Below, piece after piece: positions 39,531 to 48,013 of a DNA stretch of 64,000 bases (position 1 is its first letter; each line of letters starts with the position of its first letter). This DNA is from an uncultured Collinsella sp. (GTDB lineage Bacteria; Actinomycetota; Coriobacteriia; Coriobacteriales; Coriobacteriaceae). Under the pieces are notes generated by a model. The model searched no databases. It saw only the letters and a list, made by a program, of their open reading frames with translations, and was not told where the DNA came from. The translations under genes were made by a program, and so were the position numbers. The DNA lies in NCBI GenBank assembly GCA_902494345.1, contig CABUSV010000007.1:44559-108558 (forward strand). Reading direction: 5' to 3'.

Positions 39531-40103
39531 TTAGTTGAGCTTCAGGGCCTTCTGGATAGGCAGGTAGAGGGCGCCGACCAGAATGGCGTTAAAGACGGCG
39601 GTCATGGCGACGACGGGCAACATGGCGGCGGCGAGCTCGCCGACCACGCCGAGCATGGCCATCTTGATGACCATGAAGATGACGCCGGAGACAAAGGTGG
39701 TCAGGAAGGTTGCGACAATGGCGATCGCGGGCTTGACCTGACCGTTCTTGCCGGCGGCGTTGACGATGCCGGCCATGAGCATGGCGGCGATGCCCTCGGC
39801 GGCAAAATCGACGAACGGCGAAGTGGTGGTGATCTGGATCACGGCTGCCGAGATGAGGCCAATGACGAGCGCCTGGCCGATGTTGGGGCGAACGACCAGG
39901 ATGGTGAGGCAGAAGGCCGAGATGATGAACTCGGGGCTGATCATGCCGCCCGAGATGCCCGAGATGGCCTTGCCGACGGTGAAGTTGAGGATGAAGCCTG
40001 CAGCGAGCAGGATGGCGAGCAGGACGAGAGCGCGGACGTCGAGTTTGCCGCGGTCGGCGGTCTGGACGGTGCGGGGCTGGGTGGCGGTGGTGTTCTGAGA
40101 CAT
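39531..40103 (-). CDS. ECF transporter substrate-binding S component, probable tryptophan type
   Basis: 190 residues with a polar start and about six hydrophobic segments (ALVLLAILLAAGFILNFTVG, ISPEFIISAFCLTILVV, IGQALVIGLISAAVI, AAEGIAAMLMAGIVNAAG and two more) as in S proteins. ATG 40103 follows GAAAGGATTTTCACC. Substrate: the mRNA leader has a WWW attenuator (40181-40316), so uptake of tryptophan is the best guess. Sequence alone does not show the ligand. Confidence 0.78.
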   Translation of the reverse strand: MSQNTTATQPRTVQTADRGKLDVRALVLLAILLAAGFILNFTVGKAISGISGGMISPEFIISAFCLTILVVRPNIGQALVIGLISAAVIQITTTSPFVDFAAEGIAAMLMAGIVNAAGKNGQVKPAIAIVATFLTTFVSGVIFMVIKMAMLGVVGELAAAMLPVVAMTAVFNAILVGALYLPIQKALKLN

Positions 40104-40180
40104 GGTGAAAATCCTTTCGGAATGGGAGTGCAAGAGAAAAGCAGAGGCGCGTGATGCGAATGCGATCGGGCTCGAGATAG

Positions 40181-40211
40181 AAAAAGGCCCCCGGTCGAAA
40201 CCGGAGGCCTT
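40181..40211 (-). terminator. Attenuator terminator of the ECF operon
   Basis: AAGGCCTCCGG and CCGGGGGCCTT pair around TTTCGA on the minus strand, followed by TTTTT (plus strand A-run 40181-40185). Confidence 0.85.
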
Positions 40212-40247
40212 CCAATCACCTAGAGCGCAAAAACAGGCGTGAGGGAC

Positions 40248-40316
40248 TCACTGTCGACCGATCGTATTCGCATCACGCCACCACCAGTTGTTGAGAGACT
40301 TCATCGCGTTCTTCAT
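40248..40316 (-). CDS. Trp-rich leader peptide of the ECF operon
   Basis: A 22-residue frame from ATG 40316 to TGA 40250-40248. Codons 11-13 are three consecutive TGG (…SLNNWWWRDANT…). AAAGGAG is eight bases before the ATG. It is too short for gene prediction and has the form of trpL-type attenuation peptides. Charging of tRNA-Trp would decide ribosome position over the antiterminator element. Confidence 0.82.
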   Translation of the reverse strand: MKNAMKSLNNWWWRDANTIGRQ

Positions 40317-40511
40317 GTCGGTGGCTCCTTTCGTGATGCCATGGTACGGTCGCACCTAGTTGCTGTTGCGCTGCACTATAGCACAGCAAAGTGTGTGCGG
40401 GGAAATCTTTTTTGAAAAGATTTCAGGCGGGTTTCCCGTCGGTCAAAAGAGCAGGCTAAGCGGGCGAGGCTGCCATTGCTGCCTTGCCCGCTCAGCTAGG
40501 ACATGAGGGCC

Positions 40512-42314
40512 TTAGGCCTTCTTGCGACGATAGATCACGTAGGCGCAGACACCGATGATGACGACGGCGCCAACGGCCATGGCGGCCATGTTGTTGCCCT
40601 CGGACTTCTCCTCGGTGACTTCTTCCTCTTCGGCCTCGGGCTCGGCCACGTCCTCATCGGAAAGGGCCTCGTCGGCGTAGGTGATGGACTCGACCAGGCA
40701 GTCGTTGTCAGCATCGTAGTCACTCGGGACGAACTCCTCGGAGAAATCGCCCTCCTGGAGGTAGTCGCGCATCTCCTCGAGCATGGCCTTGCACTTAACA
40801 TAGGTGTTCTTGGTTGCAGCCTTGCCGGCCTTGTTGGCCAGGGCGGTGCGGGCTTCGGTGCCTTCTTCGGCCTGCATGGCCTCGTCGACGGTCAGGTTCT
40901 GCTCGATGAGTTCCTTCTGCAGGGCGTCGAGATAGGCGCGGACGCCGGTGGCGCAGTGGTCGCGGTTCTCATAGGCGAGCGTGTTGATGTCCATGAGGAC
41001 GTAGTTGATGGAGTTCTTGGGCTCCTCGTTGTTCACGACGTCTTCCTCTTCGCAGTGATCGAAGGAGACATCCTGATCGCTGAAGTAGGGGCTGACCTCG
41101 GTGAGCAGTGCGGAGTAGAGAGGGATGGCGACGGAGAACTCGGCGTTGGAGAGCATCTCCCACTGAATGGTCGCGATCTCGGGATCCATGCCGTGACGGA
41201 TCTGGAAGGTGTGGATCTCGGTGTTGCGGTTGGAGCCGATGGCATAGGTGCCGTCGGTGTTGGCGTTGAGGCCGGCGACATTCTCGCCGCGAGCGGCGAA
41301 GGAACGAATCATCTCAAAGGTGTTCCAGTCGGACTTGCCGGGCTGGAAGAACAGCGGCTGCATCTCGTGGACCAGGGTGCCGGTCGTCGCGCGAGCGTCT
41401 TCGCGCTCGTCCTTGACGATCTCGTAGTCGGTGCCCTCAGCAAGCGGAGCCATGAAGTAATCGCGACCCTGGATATAGCGCGACCACTGGTGCATACCGG
41501 CCTCGCTGATCTCCTCGCCGTAGGTCTTGGCGACGTCGAACTTGCCGTCGGTGTACTCGGCAAAGCCCTTCTCCTTAGGCATGGACTCAATGCCCTCGGA
41601 ATGGAGACAGTTCTCGGTGTCATCGAGGTCGACGTTATAGGTGAGGTTGCCGATGTTGGGGTTGAGCGAGGCGATATCATCGGCGAGCTTCATAGCAATC
41701 CACTGATGGCCCGAAAGCGCGGCGAACAGCCAAGTCTCGGTGCTGTCGGCGATGATGATCTGGTCGTTGGAGCAGACGCCCTGCTCGTCGATCAGGCTGC
41801 CGATGAGCTCGACGCCCTCGCGGGCCGTGGCGCTCTCGCCCAGGATGACGCTGGCATAGCTGTACTCGCCAATGCCAGTCTCCTCGGTGATGGGGTCGGC
41901 CTCTTCGGCCTTCTCGTTATAGGAGGTGCTTAACGTGGCAGAGCAGGAGACGCCCTTCTCGTTGATGCCGGCCTCGGAATATGCGTCGTAGCGATCTTCC
42001 CACTGCGAGGGGTTGTCGCGAACGAAAGTGTAGCGGTAGGTTGCGCCCTTGGACTTGTACTCAAAACCGGACTCGACCGAGGTGTACTTGTTGCCGTCCT
42101 TGTGTGCGGGCTCAATGCCAAAGTGCTTGATATAGCGCGGACCGAAGTCCTCGGAACGGCCGTAGTACGTGTTGCCGTCTGCCGTGAGCTTGCTGCCCAT
42201 GTAGATCTGGGTGCAGGCGAGTGCCGAAGTCGGCATGGCCATGATGGCCGCTGCTCCAAACGCAAGGCCGCAGCCGAGCTTTTTGAGCGTGTTGACAGGA
42301 TGAGTTAACCTCAT
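40512..42314 (-). CDS. C69-family dipeptidase, secreted and membrane-anchored
   Basis: 600 residues. A signal peptide (LGCGLAFGAAAIMAMPTSALA) ends directly before CTQIYMGSKLTADGN; the Cys becomes the N-terminal nucleophile after cleavage, as in Ntn peptidases of family C69 (PepD). Family motifs SEDFGPRY, NEKGVSCSATLS and GIGEYSYASVIL follow. The C-terminus has an acidic linker (EAEEEEVTEE), a membrane helix (MAAMAVGAVVIIGVCAYVIY) and RRKKA. It may release dipeptides from peptides outside the cell. ATG 42314 follows GGGAGGGATT. Confidence 0.88.
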   Translation of the reverse strand: MRLTHPVNTLKKLGCGLAFGAAAIMAMPTSALACTQIYMGSKLTADGNTYYGRSEDFGPRYIKHFGIEPAHKDGNKYTSVESGFEYKSKGATYRYTFVRDNPSQWEDRYDAYSEAGINEKGVSCSATLSTSYNEKAEEADPITEETGIGEYSYASVILGESATAREGVELIGSLIDEQGVCSNDQIIIADSTETWLFAALSGHQWIAMKLADDIASLNPNIGNLTYNVDLDDTENCLHSEGIESMPKEKGFAEYTDGKFDVAKTYGEEISEAGMHQWSRYIQGRDYFMAPLAEGTDYEIVKDEREDARATTGTLVHEMQPLFFQPGKSDWNTFEMIRSFAARGENVAGLNANTDGTYAIGSNRNTEIHTFQIRHGMDPEIATIQWEMLSNAEFSVAIPLYSALLTEVSPYFSDQDVSFDHCEEEDVVNNEEPKNSINYVLMDINTLAYENRDHCATGVRAYLDALQKELIEQNLTVDEAMQAEEGTEARTALANKAGKAATKNTYVKCKAMLEEMRDYLQEGDFSEEFVPSDYDADNDCLVESITYADEALSDEDVAEPEAEEEEVTEEKSEGNNMAAMAVGAVVIIGVCAYVIYRRKKA

Positions 42315-42398
42315 AATCCCTCCCAACCGTTGAAACCCCGCGGAACCGTGCAGGATTTCAGCTAATAAATACATCTATTAGCCTATCGGAAGTCTAAA

Positions 42399-42427
42399 GA
42401 GTATTCATCTAATTCGATGAAATACTC
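42399..42427. promoter_or_regulatory. Dyad upstream of the C69 dipeptidase gene
   Basis: GAGTATTCATC (42399-42409) and GATGAAATACTC (42416-42427) form a near-perfect dyad; GATGAACGGATAAGAATACTC-like sequence recurs near 42450. The 300-base gap (42315-42621) is AT-rich with no gene. It may contain the operator and promoter of the dipeptidase. Confidence 0.4.
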
Positions 42428-42549
42428 GATGAGCGTCCCAAAATATGCGATGAACGGATAAGAATACTCATTTCGTAGCTTTACTTAAATAAAGGCACCC
42501 TGCAATTACTGTACCTGAATAAAGCGTCTTGCACAGGGCGCAAAGAAAA

Positions 42550-42585
42550 TCCCCCGCTGTTTGGCAAATGCATAAACAGCAGGGG
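42550..42585 (-). terminator. Terminator after the lipid kinase/microprotein operon
   Basis: On the minus strand CCCCTGCTGTTT pairs with AAACAGCGGGG around an 11-base loop, followed by ATTTTCTTT. Confidence 0.75.
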
Positions 42586-42621
42586 AGACGATAATTGGAT
42601 GAATATCATACCAATGTGGAA

Positions 42622-42714
42622 TTACTTCTTTCGACGGTGGATCACGTTGATCGCATAGCCGACGAGCATGGCCAAGACGATGACAATAAAGCCGATCAGG
42701 GGATTGTCGTTCAT
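42622..42714 (-). CDS. 30-residue membrane microprotein
   Basis: ATG 42714 with AGGAGG five bases upstream, stop TAA at 42624-42622. The peptide starts MNDNPLIG, has one membrane helix (FIVIVLAMLVGYAINVI) and ends HRRKK, so N-out/C-in orientation is likely. Its ribosome site lies in the end of the lipid kinase gene, so the two are translationally linked. It may help or regulate the kinase at the membrane. Too short for routine prediction. Confidence 0.7.
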   Translation of the reverse strand: MNDNPLIGFIVIVLAMLVGYAINVIHRRKK

Positions 42715-42723
42715 GGGGTCCTC

Positions 42724-43641
42724 CTATTTACCAAGCGGTGAGAATTCATCGACGATGAGGTCGAGGCATTGCGGAAGTGCGCGGGCACCAAAGACGCCCG
42801 AGTTGCTGGAGATGATCTCGCCATCGAACTGCATGCCCAGCGACGGGGTGCAGGTGATCTTGGCTTCCTTGGTCTGGATGATCTTGAACTGCGGGCGCCC
42901 GAGTACCTTGCCGGCGGGGTCGAGTGCGGCGGTGATCACAGTCGGTAGAAGCTGCACAGTTTTTACGGGTTCGATGACCGCAATGTCGACCATGCCATCG
43001 TTCATGCGGCAGTCGGGGAACAGGTTGATGTCGTTTTGGATGACCGAGGTGTTGCCGGCCATGCAGCAGATGCCATCGAGCTCCTCGACAATGCCGTCGT
43101 GCTCAATGGTAAAGTGCGCCACCGTGGGGTTGGGCGTGGCGAGCGCGGAGAGGAGGTAGGCGATCTCGCCGATATCGTTTTTTGTGGGGGCGGCCTTCAT
43201 CATGACCTCGGCGTCGAAGCCCGAGCCGGCGATGATGATAAAGCCGTGGCGCTTCTCGTTGCCGTTCTCGTCGAGCCAAAAGAGCTCGCCCATGTCCACT
43301 TTGACCGTGCGACCGGCGCGGCAAGCCTTGGCGAGCGCCGCTGCCTCGGGGGCATTACCGATGTTGTTAAAGAACAGGCAAGCCGTGCCGGAGGGGAAGA
43401 CGAGCGTGGGGACACCGCACCCGCGCATCTGGTCGAGCACGTTGGAGACGGTGCCGTCGCCACCCGAAACGACCACGCGATCAAACTCGCGCACGTCCGC
43501 CACGGCGTCCTCGGGCTCCATGCCATCGCCGATAAAACGCATCACGACCTCGTCGCCGCCCTGCGCGAGGGCGTGCGTGAATGCGTAAATTTCATCTGAG
43601 CTGGGGCCCGATGCCGGGTTGTGGATGATAAGGCAGCGCAT
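42724..43641 (-). CDS. Diacylglycerol/lipid kinase family protein
   Basis: 305 residues of the DAGK catalytic family (YegS/DgkB-like). IIHNPASGP at the start, VVVSGGDGTVSNVLDQ near 60 (nucleotide site), FPSGTACLFFNNIG near 85 and the C-terminal beta-sandwich with GSGFDAEVM and FPDCRMNDGMVDIAVI are visible. It phosphorylates diacylglycerol or a related lipid, recycling it for phospholipid synthesis. Spaced from rnd by a short divergent promoter area. Confidence 0.87.
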   Translation of the reverse strand: MRCLIIHNPASGPSSDEIYAFTHALAQGGDEVVMRFIGDGMEPEDAVADVREFDRVVVSGGDGTVSNVLDQMRGCGVPTLVFPSGTACLFFNNIGNAPEAAALAKACRAGRTVKVDMGELFWLDENGNEKRHGFIIIAGSGFDAEVMMKAAPTKNDIGEIAYLLSALATPNPTVAHFTIEHDGIVEELDGICCMAGNTSVIQNDINLFPDCRMNDGMVDIAVIEPVKTVQLLPTVITAALDPAGKVLGRPQFKIIQTKEAKITCTPSLGMQFDGEIISSNSGVFGARALPQCLDLIVDEFSPLGK

Positions 43642-43739
43642 ACTTACGTTCCCGTTCTGTGACTAACCGAGTATAGTTGTAAGGCAATGCCGATATCCTA
43701 CCCGTGTTTTTCGGGCCTAACCTTATTCGATGGGTTGAT

Positions 43740-44873
43740 ATGTACATTTCCACACATCAGGCTCTACTCGACTTTTGCCAGCGCGCCCGTGAGTTCGACG
43801 CAATTGCCGTCGATACCGAGTTTTTGCGCGAGCGCACGTTCCATCCGCGTCTGTGTTTGGTTCAGATTGCTACCCCTGCCGAGAGCGTAGCGGTCGATCC
43901 CCTGGTGATCGACGACCTATCGCCGCTGGCCGAGCTTATGGCCGACGAGAGCGTGACCAAAGTCTTTCACGCCTGCTCGCAGGATATGGAGGTCATGCTT
44001 CATACCGTAGGCGCACTGCCGCGACCGATTTTTGACACACAGGTTGCCGCCGCCTTTTTGGGCGAGCGCCAGCAGATTTCGTATGGCGCGCTCGTGCAGA
44101 CGTTTTGCGGCGTCTCGCTGCCCAAGACCGAGTCGCTGACCGACTGGTCGCGCCGCCCGCTGACCGATAAGCAGATTGAGTACGCGATCGATGACGTCAA
44201 GTACCTGATCGTCGCCTATACCGAGATGATGAGCCGCCTGCGCGAGCTGGGCCGCGTGGACTGGGTGCTCGACGAGCTACGTCCTCTGGCCGATGAGTCG
44301 CACTACCGTGCCGATCGCCACGAGGCGTTCCGCAAGGTCAAGCGCATCAATTCGTGCAGCCGTCACCAGCTGGGAATCGCGCGCGAGCTCGCCGCCTGGC
44401 GCGAGGACCGCGCCGAGCGGCGCAACATCCCGCGCAAGTGGGTCATGTCCGACGACACACTGCTTGCGCTCGTTAAGCGCAATCCCGTGCGCGTTGAAGA
44501 GTTCCGCAGCATTCGCGGTACCGATCAGTTGGGGGAGCGCGACGTGGACGGTGCGCTCATGGCCATCAAGCGTGGCGCAAGCTGCCCGCACGATCGCCTG
44601 CCGCTCTTGGTGCGCGGGCATCGCCAGATCTCTCCGGAGCTGGAGAGCGTGACGGATCTCATGTACGCGCTCATCCGCCTGGTTGCCGAGCGCTCGGGCG
44701 TGGCGACCTCGGTCATTGCCTCGCGCGATGACCTGGCCGACTATATTGAGCACCCCGAGCAGAGCCCCCTGCGCGAAGGCTGGCGCTTTGAGCTTGTGGG
44801 CTCGCGTCTGGACGATCTGCTTTCCGGCAATATGGGGCTGACGGTGAAGGACGGCAAAATCGAGCTTTTGTAG
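43740..44873 (+). CDS. rnd: Ribonuclease D
   Basis: 377 residues. The DEDD exonuclease motifs are FDAIAVDTEFLRERTF (Asp, Glu), FHACSQDMEVM (Asp) and YAIDDVKYLIVAYTEM (Tyr/Asp); one HRDC domain is recognisable around residue 200-290 (RHQLGIARELAAWREDRAERRNIPRKWVMSD). It trims 3' ends of stable RNA. The ATG at 43740 has only a weak site (GGGTTGAT). Confidence 0.88.
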   Translation: MYISTHQALLDFCQRAREFDAIAVDTEFLRERTFHPRLCLVQIATPAESVAVDPLVIDDLSPLAELMADESVTKVFHACSQDMEVMLHTVGALPRPIFDTQVAAAFLGERQQISYGALVQTFCGVSLPKTESLTDWSRRPLTDKQIEYAIDDVKYLIVAYTEMMSRLRELGRVDWVLDELRPLADESHYRADRHEAFRKVKRINSCSRHQLGIARELAAWREDRAERRNIPRKWVMSDDTLLALVKRNPVRVEEFRSIRGTDQLGERDVDGALMAIKRGASCPHDRLPLLVRGHRQISPELESVTDLMYALIRLVAERSGVATSVIASRDDLADYIEHPEQSPLREGWRFELVGSRLDDLLSGNMGLTVKDGKIELL

Positions 44874-44880
44874 TCATATA

Positions 44881-44912
44881 GTTACGCGGTTTTACCAAAC
44901 GCTGTAAACGTT
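44881..44912 (+). repeat. Partial copy of the 3'-end palindrome after rnd
   Basis: GTTACGCGGTTTTACCAAAC resembles the first palindrome of the 12554 and 22441 elements and again lies only eight bases after a stop codon, but the second arm is degenerate (GCTGTAAACG) and the rest of the element is missing. Confidence 0.5.
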
Positions 44913-45006
44913 CTAGAGCGGCAATGCCAAAACATCGATGGCGTCTCGTTGGCTGGGCGAGTGGGTAGAATGCCTCCAACGTGTAACTCGATTCGGAGGA
45001 ATTCGC

Positions 45007-45711
45007 ATGCCTTATTACTATGGATACGGCTTTGGCATCGACCCACTGTACCTGCTGGTTGTTCTTGTCTGCACGGTGCTTGGCCTTGCCGCACAGAACT
45101 ATATCAACTCGACGTACAAAACCTGGTCCAAGGTTCGCTCGGACGGCGCCACGGGCGCCACGGTCGCTCGCTGCATGCTCGACGCCAACGGCTGCAACGC
45201 CGTGGGTATCAAGGGCGTCGCCGGCGAGCTCACCGACCATTACAACCCGCAGGACAATAACCTGTATCTCTCGGATGCCAACCGTTCGGGCGGGTCGGTC
45301 GCAAGCGTTGCCGTCGCCTGCCACGAGGCGGGCCATGCCGCCCAGCGTCAAAGTGGTTACGCCATGATGAAAGTGCGTACCGCCCTGGTTCCGGTCGTCA
45401 ACTTTACCCAGAACACTTGGACCATCGTGTTGCTCATGGGTCTCTTTATGAACATCGCGGGACTCACGACCCTCGCACTGATCTTCTTCTCGTTTAGCGT
45501 GCTGTTCCAACTGGTTACGCTGCCGGTCGAGATTGATGCCAGCCGCCGCGCCGTGGCGTACATCGAGCAGTCGGGCATGAGCTCCAAGCAGGTCAATGGT
45601 GCCAAGAAGGTCCTGACGGCAGCCGCGCTTACCTATGTTGCCGCAGCGCTCACTTCGATCATTCAGCTGCTCTACCTGATGGCTCGCTACAACAGAAACT
45701 CCAACCGATAA
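45007..45711 (+). CDS. Membrane zinc metallopeptidase, YugP family
   Basis: 234 residues. An N-terminal Tyr-rich start and membrane helix (YLLVVLVCTVLGLAAQNYI), the zinc motif VACHEAGHAAQ near 105, and later helices (LVPVVNFTQNTWTIVLLMGLFMNI, ALIFFSFSVLFQLVTLPVEIDASRRA, LTAAALTYVAAALTSIIQLLYLM) are the family pattern (neutral zinc metallopeptidase_2). It probably degrades membrane proteins. CGGAGGAATTCGC precedes the ATG. Confidence 0.87.
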   Translation: MPYYYGYGFGIDPLYLLVVLVCTVLGLAAQNYINSTYKTWSKVRSDGATGATVARCMLDANGCNAVGIKGVAGELTDHYNPQDNNLYLSDANRSGGSVASVAVACHEAGHAAQRQSGYAMMKVRTALVPVVNFTQNTWTIVLLMGLFMNIAGLTTLALIFFSFSVLFQLVTLPVEIDASRRAVAYIEQSGMSSKQVNGAKKVLTAAALTYVAAALTSIIQLLYLMARYNRNSNR

Positions 45712-45727
45712 CAAATTGGCTTGACAG

Positions 45728-45759
45728 GCGCCGCGGAGATTTGTGTCCCCGCGGCGCTG
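45728..45759 (+). terminator. GC hairpin between yugP-like gene and xseA
   Basis: GCGCCGCGG pairs with CCGCGGCGC around a TTTGTGTC-type loop; no clear T-run. TACTAT just after it may be the -10 of xseA. Confidence 0.45.
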
Positions 45760-45826
45760 TACTATGTGTTGGACTTGAATTTGCGCAGGGCCGGAGCCCT
45801 TGTGCACGATAACGAAAGGAGGCTGC

Positions 45827-47278
45827 GTGGCAGGCTGGAATCTGACCGGCAATGCCGTTTCCGCCGAGTTCGACGGTTCGGACGAGCAGGAGCGTAAGGA
45901 ACTCAGCGTGAGCCAGGCGGTAGAGATCGCCGCCGGTGCGCTCGATGCCATTCCGCAGCTGAGCGTTCTGGGCGAGGTCACGGGCTTCCGTGGCCCCAAT
46001 GCCCGAAGCGGCCACTGCTACTTCCAGATTAAGGACGACTCGGCCGCCGTTGACTGCATCATCTGGAAGGGCGCCTACCTTAAGCGCACCTTCGACTTGC
46101 GCGATGGCATGCAGGTGAGCTTTAAGGGCAGCTTCAATCTCTATAAGGCCACGGGCCGCATGAGCTTTGTCGCTCGCTCGTTTTCGCTGGCGGGGGAGGG
46201 TCTGCTGCGTCAACAAGTGGCGCAACTGGCCGAAAAGCTACGCCGCGAGGGCCTGATGGACGAAGCGCGCAAGCGCCGCATCCCGGTGTTCTGCTCCCGC
46301 GTGGCGGTCGTCACCTCGCTTTCCGGTGCGGTAATCGACGACGTCAAGCGTACGCTGCGCCGACGCAACCCGCTCGTCGAGCTCGTCTGCGTGGGCGCAA
46401 AGGTCCAGGGCGAGGGTGCGCCGGCAGAGCTTATTGAAGGCTTGCGCCGCGCCGCTGCCATTACGCCGGCGCCCGACTGTATTTTGCTGGTGCGCGGCGG
46501 CGGCTCCTTTGAGGACCTCATGACCTTTAATGACGAGGAGCTTGCCCGCGCGGTGGCGGCTTGTCCCGTGCCCGTGGTGACCGGCATTGGCCATGAGCCC
46601 GATACCTCGATTTGTGACATGGTGAGCGACCGTCGCGCCTCCACGCCTACGGCGGCGGCCGAATCGGTGGCGCCGGCTATGACGGAGTTGGCCGATGTGC
46701 TCGAGGCGCGCTATCAGCGTCTGGGTGCCGCGATGGCATCGATGATTGGGTCGGCCCAGGTCGACCTGGAGATGCTCGACCAGCGCGGTCGCCGTGCCTG
46801 GGATACCTATACGGCTCGCTTGGGCGATGCGCTCGATGCGGCTGCGTGCCGCCCGTGCCTCAACGACCCAACGTTTATGGTCGAGCGTCGCGAATCGGAG
46901 CTTGCGCTGACTGCCGATCGCCTGTCGGGCGCCATAGTACGTTCGGTCGGGACATTCCGCTCCAACTTTGAGCGCCTGCCCGAGCGTCTGGTTGCAAGCA
47001 CCTCGGGGCTCGATGGTAAGCGCCATGCGCTCGCGCTTGCGAGTTCCCGTCTGGAGCATCAGGGGCGCACGATGCTCAACAAGCCCGCGTCCGACCTGGG
47101 CCGTGCGGCAGCCTCACTCGATGCCCTGTCGCCGCTCAAGGTGCTTGCTCGCGGCTATTCCATCGCGTACAGCGATGATGGTGTGGCCACGAGCGCCAAG
47201 ACCTTTAAGCCCGGCGACGCCATCCGCGTGCGCATGGCAGACGGCAACGTGGCGGCAACGGTCGATACGGTCGAGTAG
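45827..47278 (+). CDS. xseA: Exodeoxyribonuclease VII large subunit
   Basis: 483 residues. An OB-fold (VTGFRGPNARSGHCYFQIKD) leads, then the catalytic Exonuc_VII_L domain with VAVVTSLSGAVIDD, LVRGGGSFEDLMTFNDEELARAVAACPVPVVTGIGHEPDTSICDMVSDRRASTPTAAAE, then coiled-coil and the end motif SPLKVLARGYSI. It degrades single-strand DNA with XseB, encoded next. The start is GTG at 45827 behind AAAGGAGGCTGC. Confidence 0.93.
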   Translation: MAGWNLTGNAVSAEFDGSDEQERKELSVSQAVEIAAGALDAIPQLSVLGEVTGFRGPNARSGHCYFQIKDDSAAVDCIIWKGAYLKRTFDLRDGMQVSFKGSFNLYKATGRMSFVARSFSLAGEGLLRQQVAQLAEKLRREGLMDEARKRRIPVFCSRVAVVTSLSGAVIDDVKRTLRRRNPLVELVCVGAKVQGEGAPAELIEGLRRAAAITPAPDCILLVRGGGSFEDLMTFNDEELARAVAACPVPVVTGIGHEPDTSICDMVSDRRASTPTAAAESVAPAMTELADVLEARYQRLGAAMASMIGSAQVDLEMLDQRGRRAWDTYTARLGDALDAAACRPCLNDPTFMVERRESELALTADRLSGAIVRSVGTFRSNFERLPERLVASTSGLDGKRHALALASSRLEHQGRTMLNKPASDLGRAAASLDALSPLKVLARGYSIAYSDDGVATSAKTFKPGDAIRVRMADGNVAATVDTVE

Positions 47279-47320
47279 GCCGCGTTTCATAGCGATAAAC
47301 CTTTAGGAAAGGAAACAGAT

Positions 47321-47587
47321 ATGGCAGAGAAAACCCCGGTCGAGCAGCTTACGTACAAGCAGGCTTCGCAGGAGTTGGAGCTCATCATCCGTAGCTTGGA
47401 GTCGGGCGATATGGAGCTCGAGGAGTCGCTCGAGAGCTATACCCGCGGCGTAGAGCTCCTCAAGAGCCTGCGCACCCGCCTGTCCGATGCCGAGCAGAAG
47501 GTCTCGGTGCTTCTTAAGGACGTCGACGGCAACGACGTGCTCGCCGATGGCGAAGCCGCCAACATCGACGACAACCTCTCGTTCTAA
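47321..47587 (+). CDS. xseB: Exodeoxyribonuclease VII small subunit
   Basis: 88 residues, helical hairpin with the family pattern LTYKQASQELELIIRSLESGDMELEESLESYTRGVELLKSLRTRLSDAEQKV. It is 42 bases after xseA with GAAAGGAAACAGAT before its start. Confidence 0.92.
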   Translation: MAEKTPVEQLTYKQASQELELIIRSLESGDMELEESLESYTRGVELLKSLRTRLSDAEQKVSVLLKDVDGNDVLADGEAANIDDNLSF

Positions 47588-47636
47588 CCATCCCGACCAA
47601 ATATAATTACCTTGGCCTGTGAGAAAGGAACCAACC

Positions 47637-47972
47637 ATGTGCGATTGCATCTTCTGCAAAATTGCCAACCACGAGATCCCCTCGACCGTTGTCTATGAGG
47701 ACGACCAGGTCATCGCCTTCGACGACCTCAATCCCCAGGCGCCGGTCCATACGCTCGTGATCCCCAAGAAGCACTACAGTGACATCGCCGACAACGTACC
47801 TGCCGAGACCATGGGCGCCATGGCTCACGCCATCCAGGAGGTCGCTAAGGCCAAGGGCTTGGAGGACGGTTTCCGCGTCATCTCCAACAAGGGCGTCAAC
47901 GCCGGCCAGACCGTCATGCACTTCCACATGCACGTTCTCGGTGGCAAGAACCTGGGCGAGAACCTCATCTGA
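47637..47972 (+). CDS. HIT-family nucleotide hydrolase (Hint-like)
   Basis: 111 residues. CDCIFCKIANHEIPSTVVYEDD (zinc-like Cys and start), ALVIPKKHY-like stretch (TLVIPKKHYSD) and the histidine triad VMHFHMHVLGG close to the C-terminus. Hydrolyses adenosine phosphoramidates. It follows xseB by 49 bases. Confidence 0.9.
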   Translation: MCDCIFCKIANHEIPSTVVYEDDQVIAFDDLNPQAPVHTLVIPKKHYSDIADNVPAETMGAMAHAIQEVAKAKGLEDGFRVISNKGVNAGQTVMHFHMHVLGGKNLGENLI

Positions 47973-48013
47973 GGGCGCGTAGGCCGTCGACTTGGCTGCC
48001 TTTGGAGTAATCT

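Larger units (their letters stand above)
40150..40380 (-). promoter_or_regulatory. Tryptophan attenuator of the ECF operon
   Basis: Minus strand: -10 TATAGT (40380-40375), leader peptide (40316-40248), terminator AAGGCCTCCGG/CCGGGGGCCTT with T-run (40211-40181). CGGTCGA at 40260-40254, just after the Trp codons, is complementary to TCGACCG at 40198-40192 in the terminator, giving an antiterminator when a ribosome stalls at Trp. CGTGATGCGAATACGATCGG (40277-40258) is nearly the inverse of 40169-40150 and could enclose the terminator. Confidence 0.8.
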
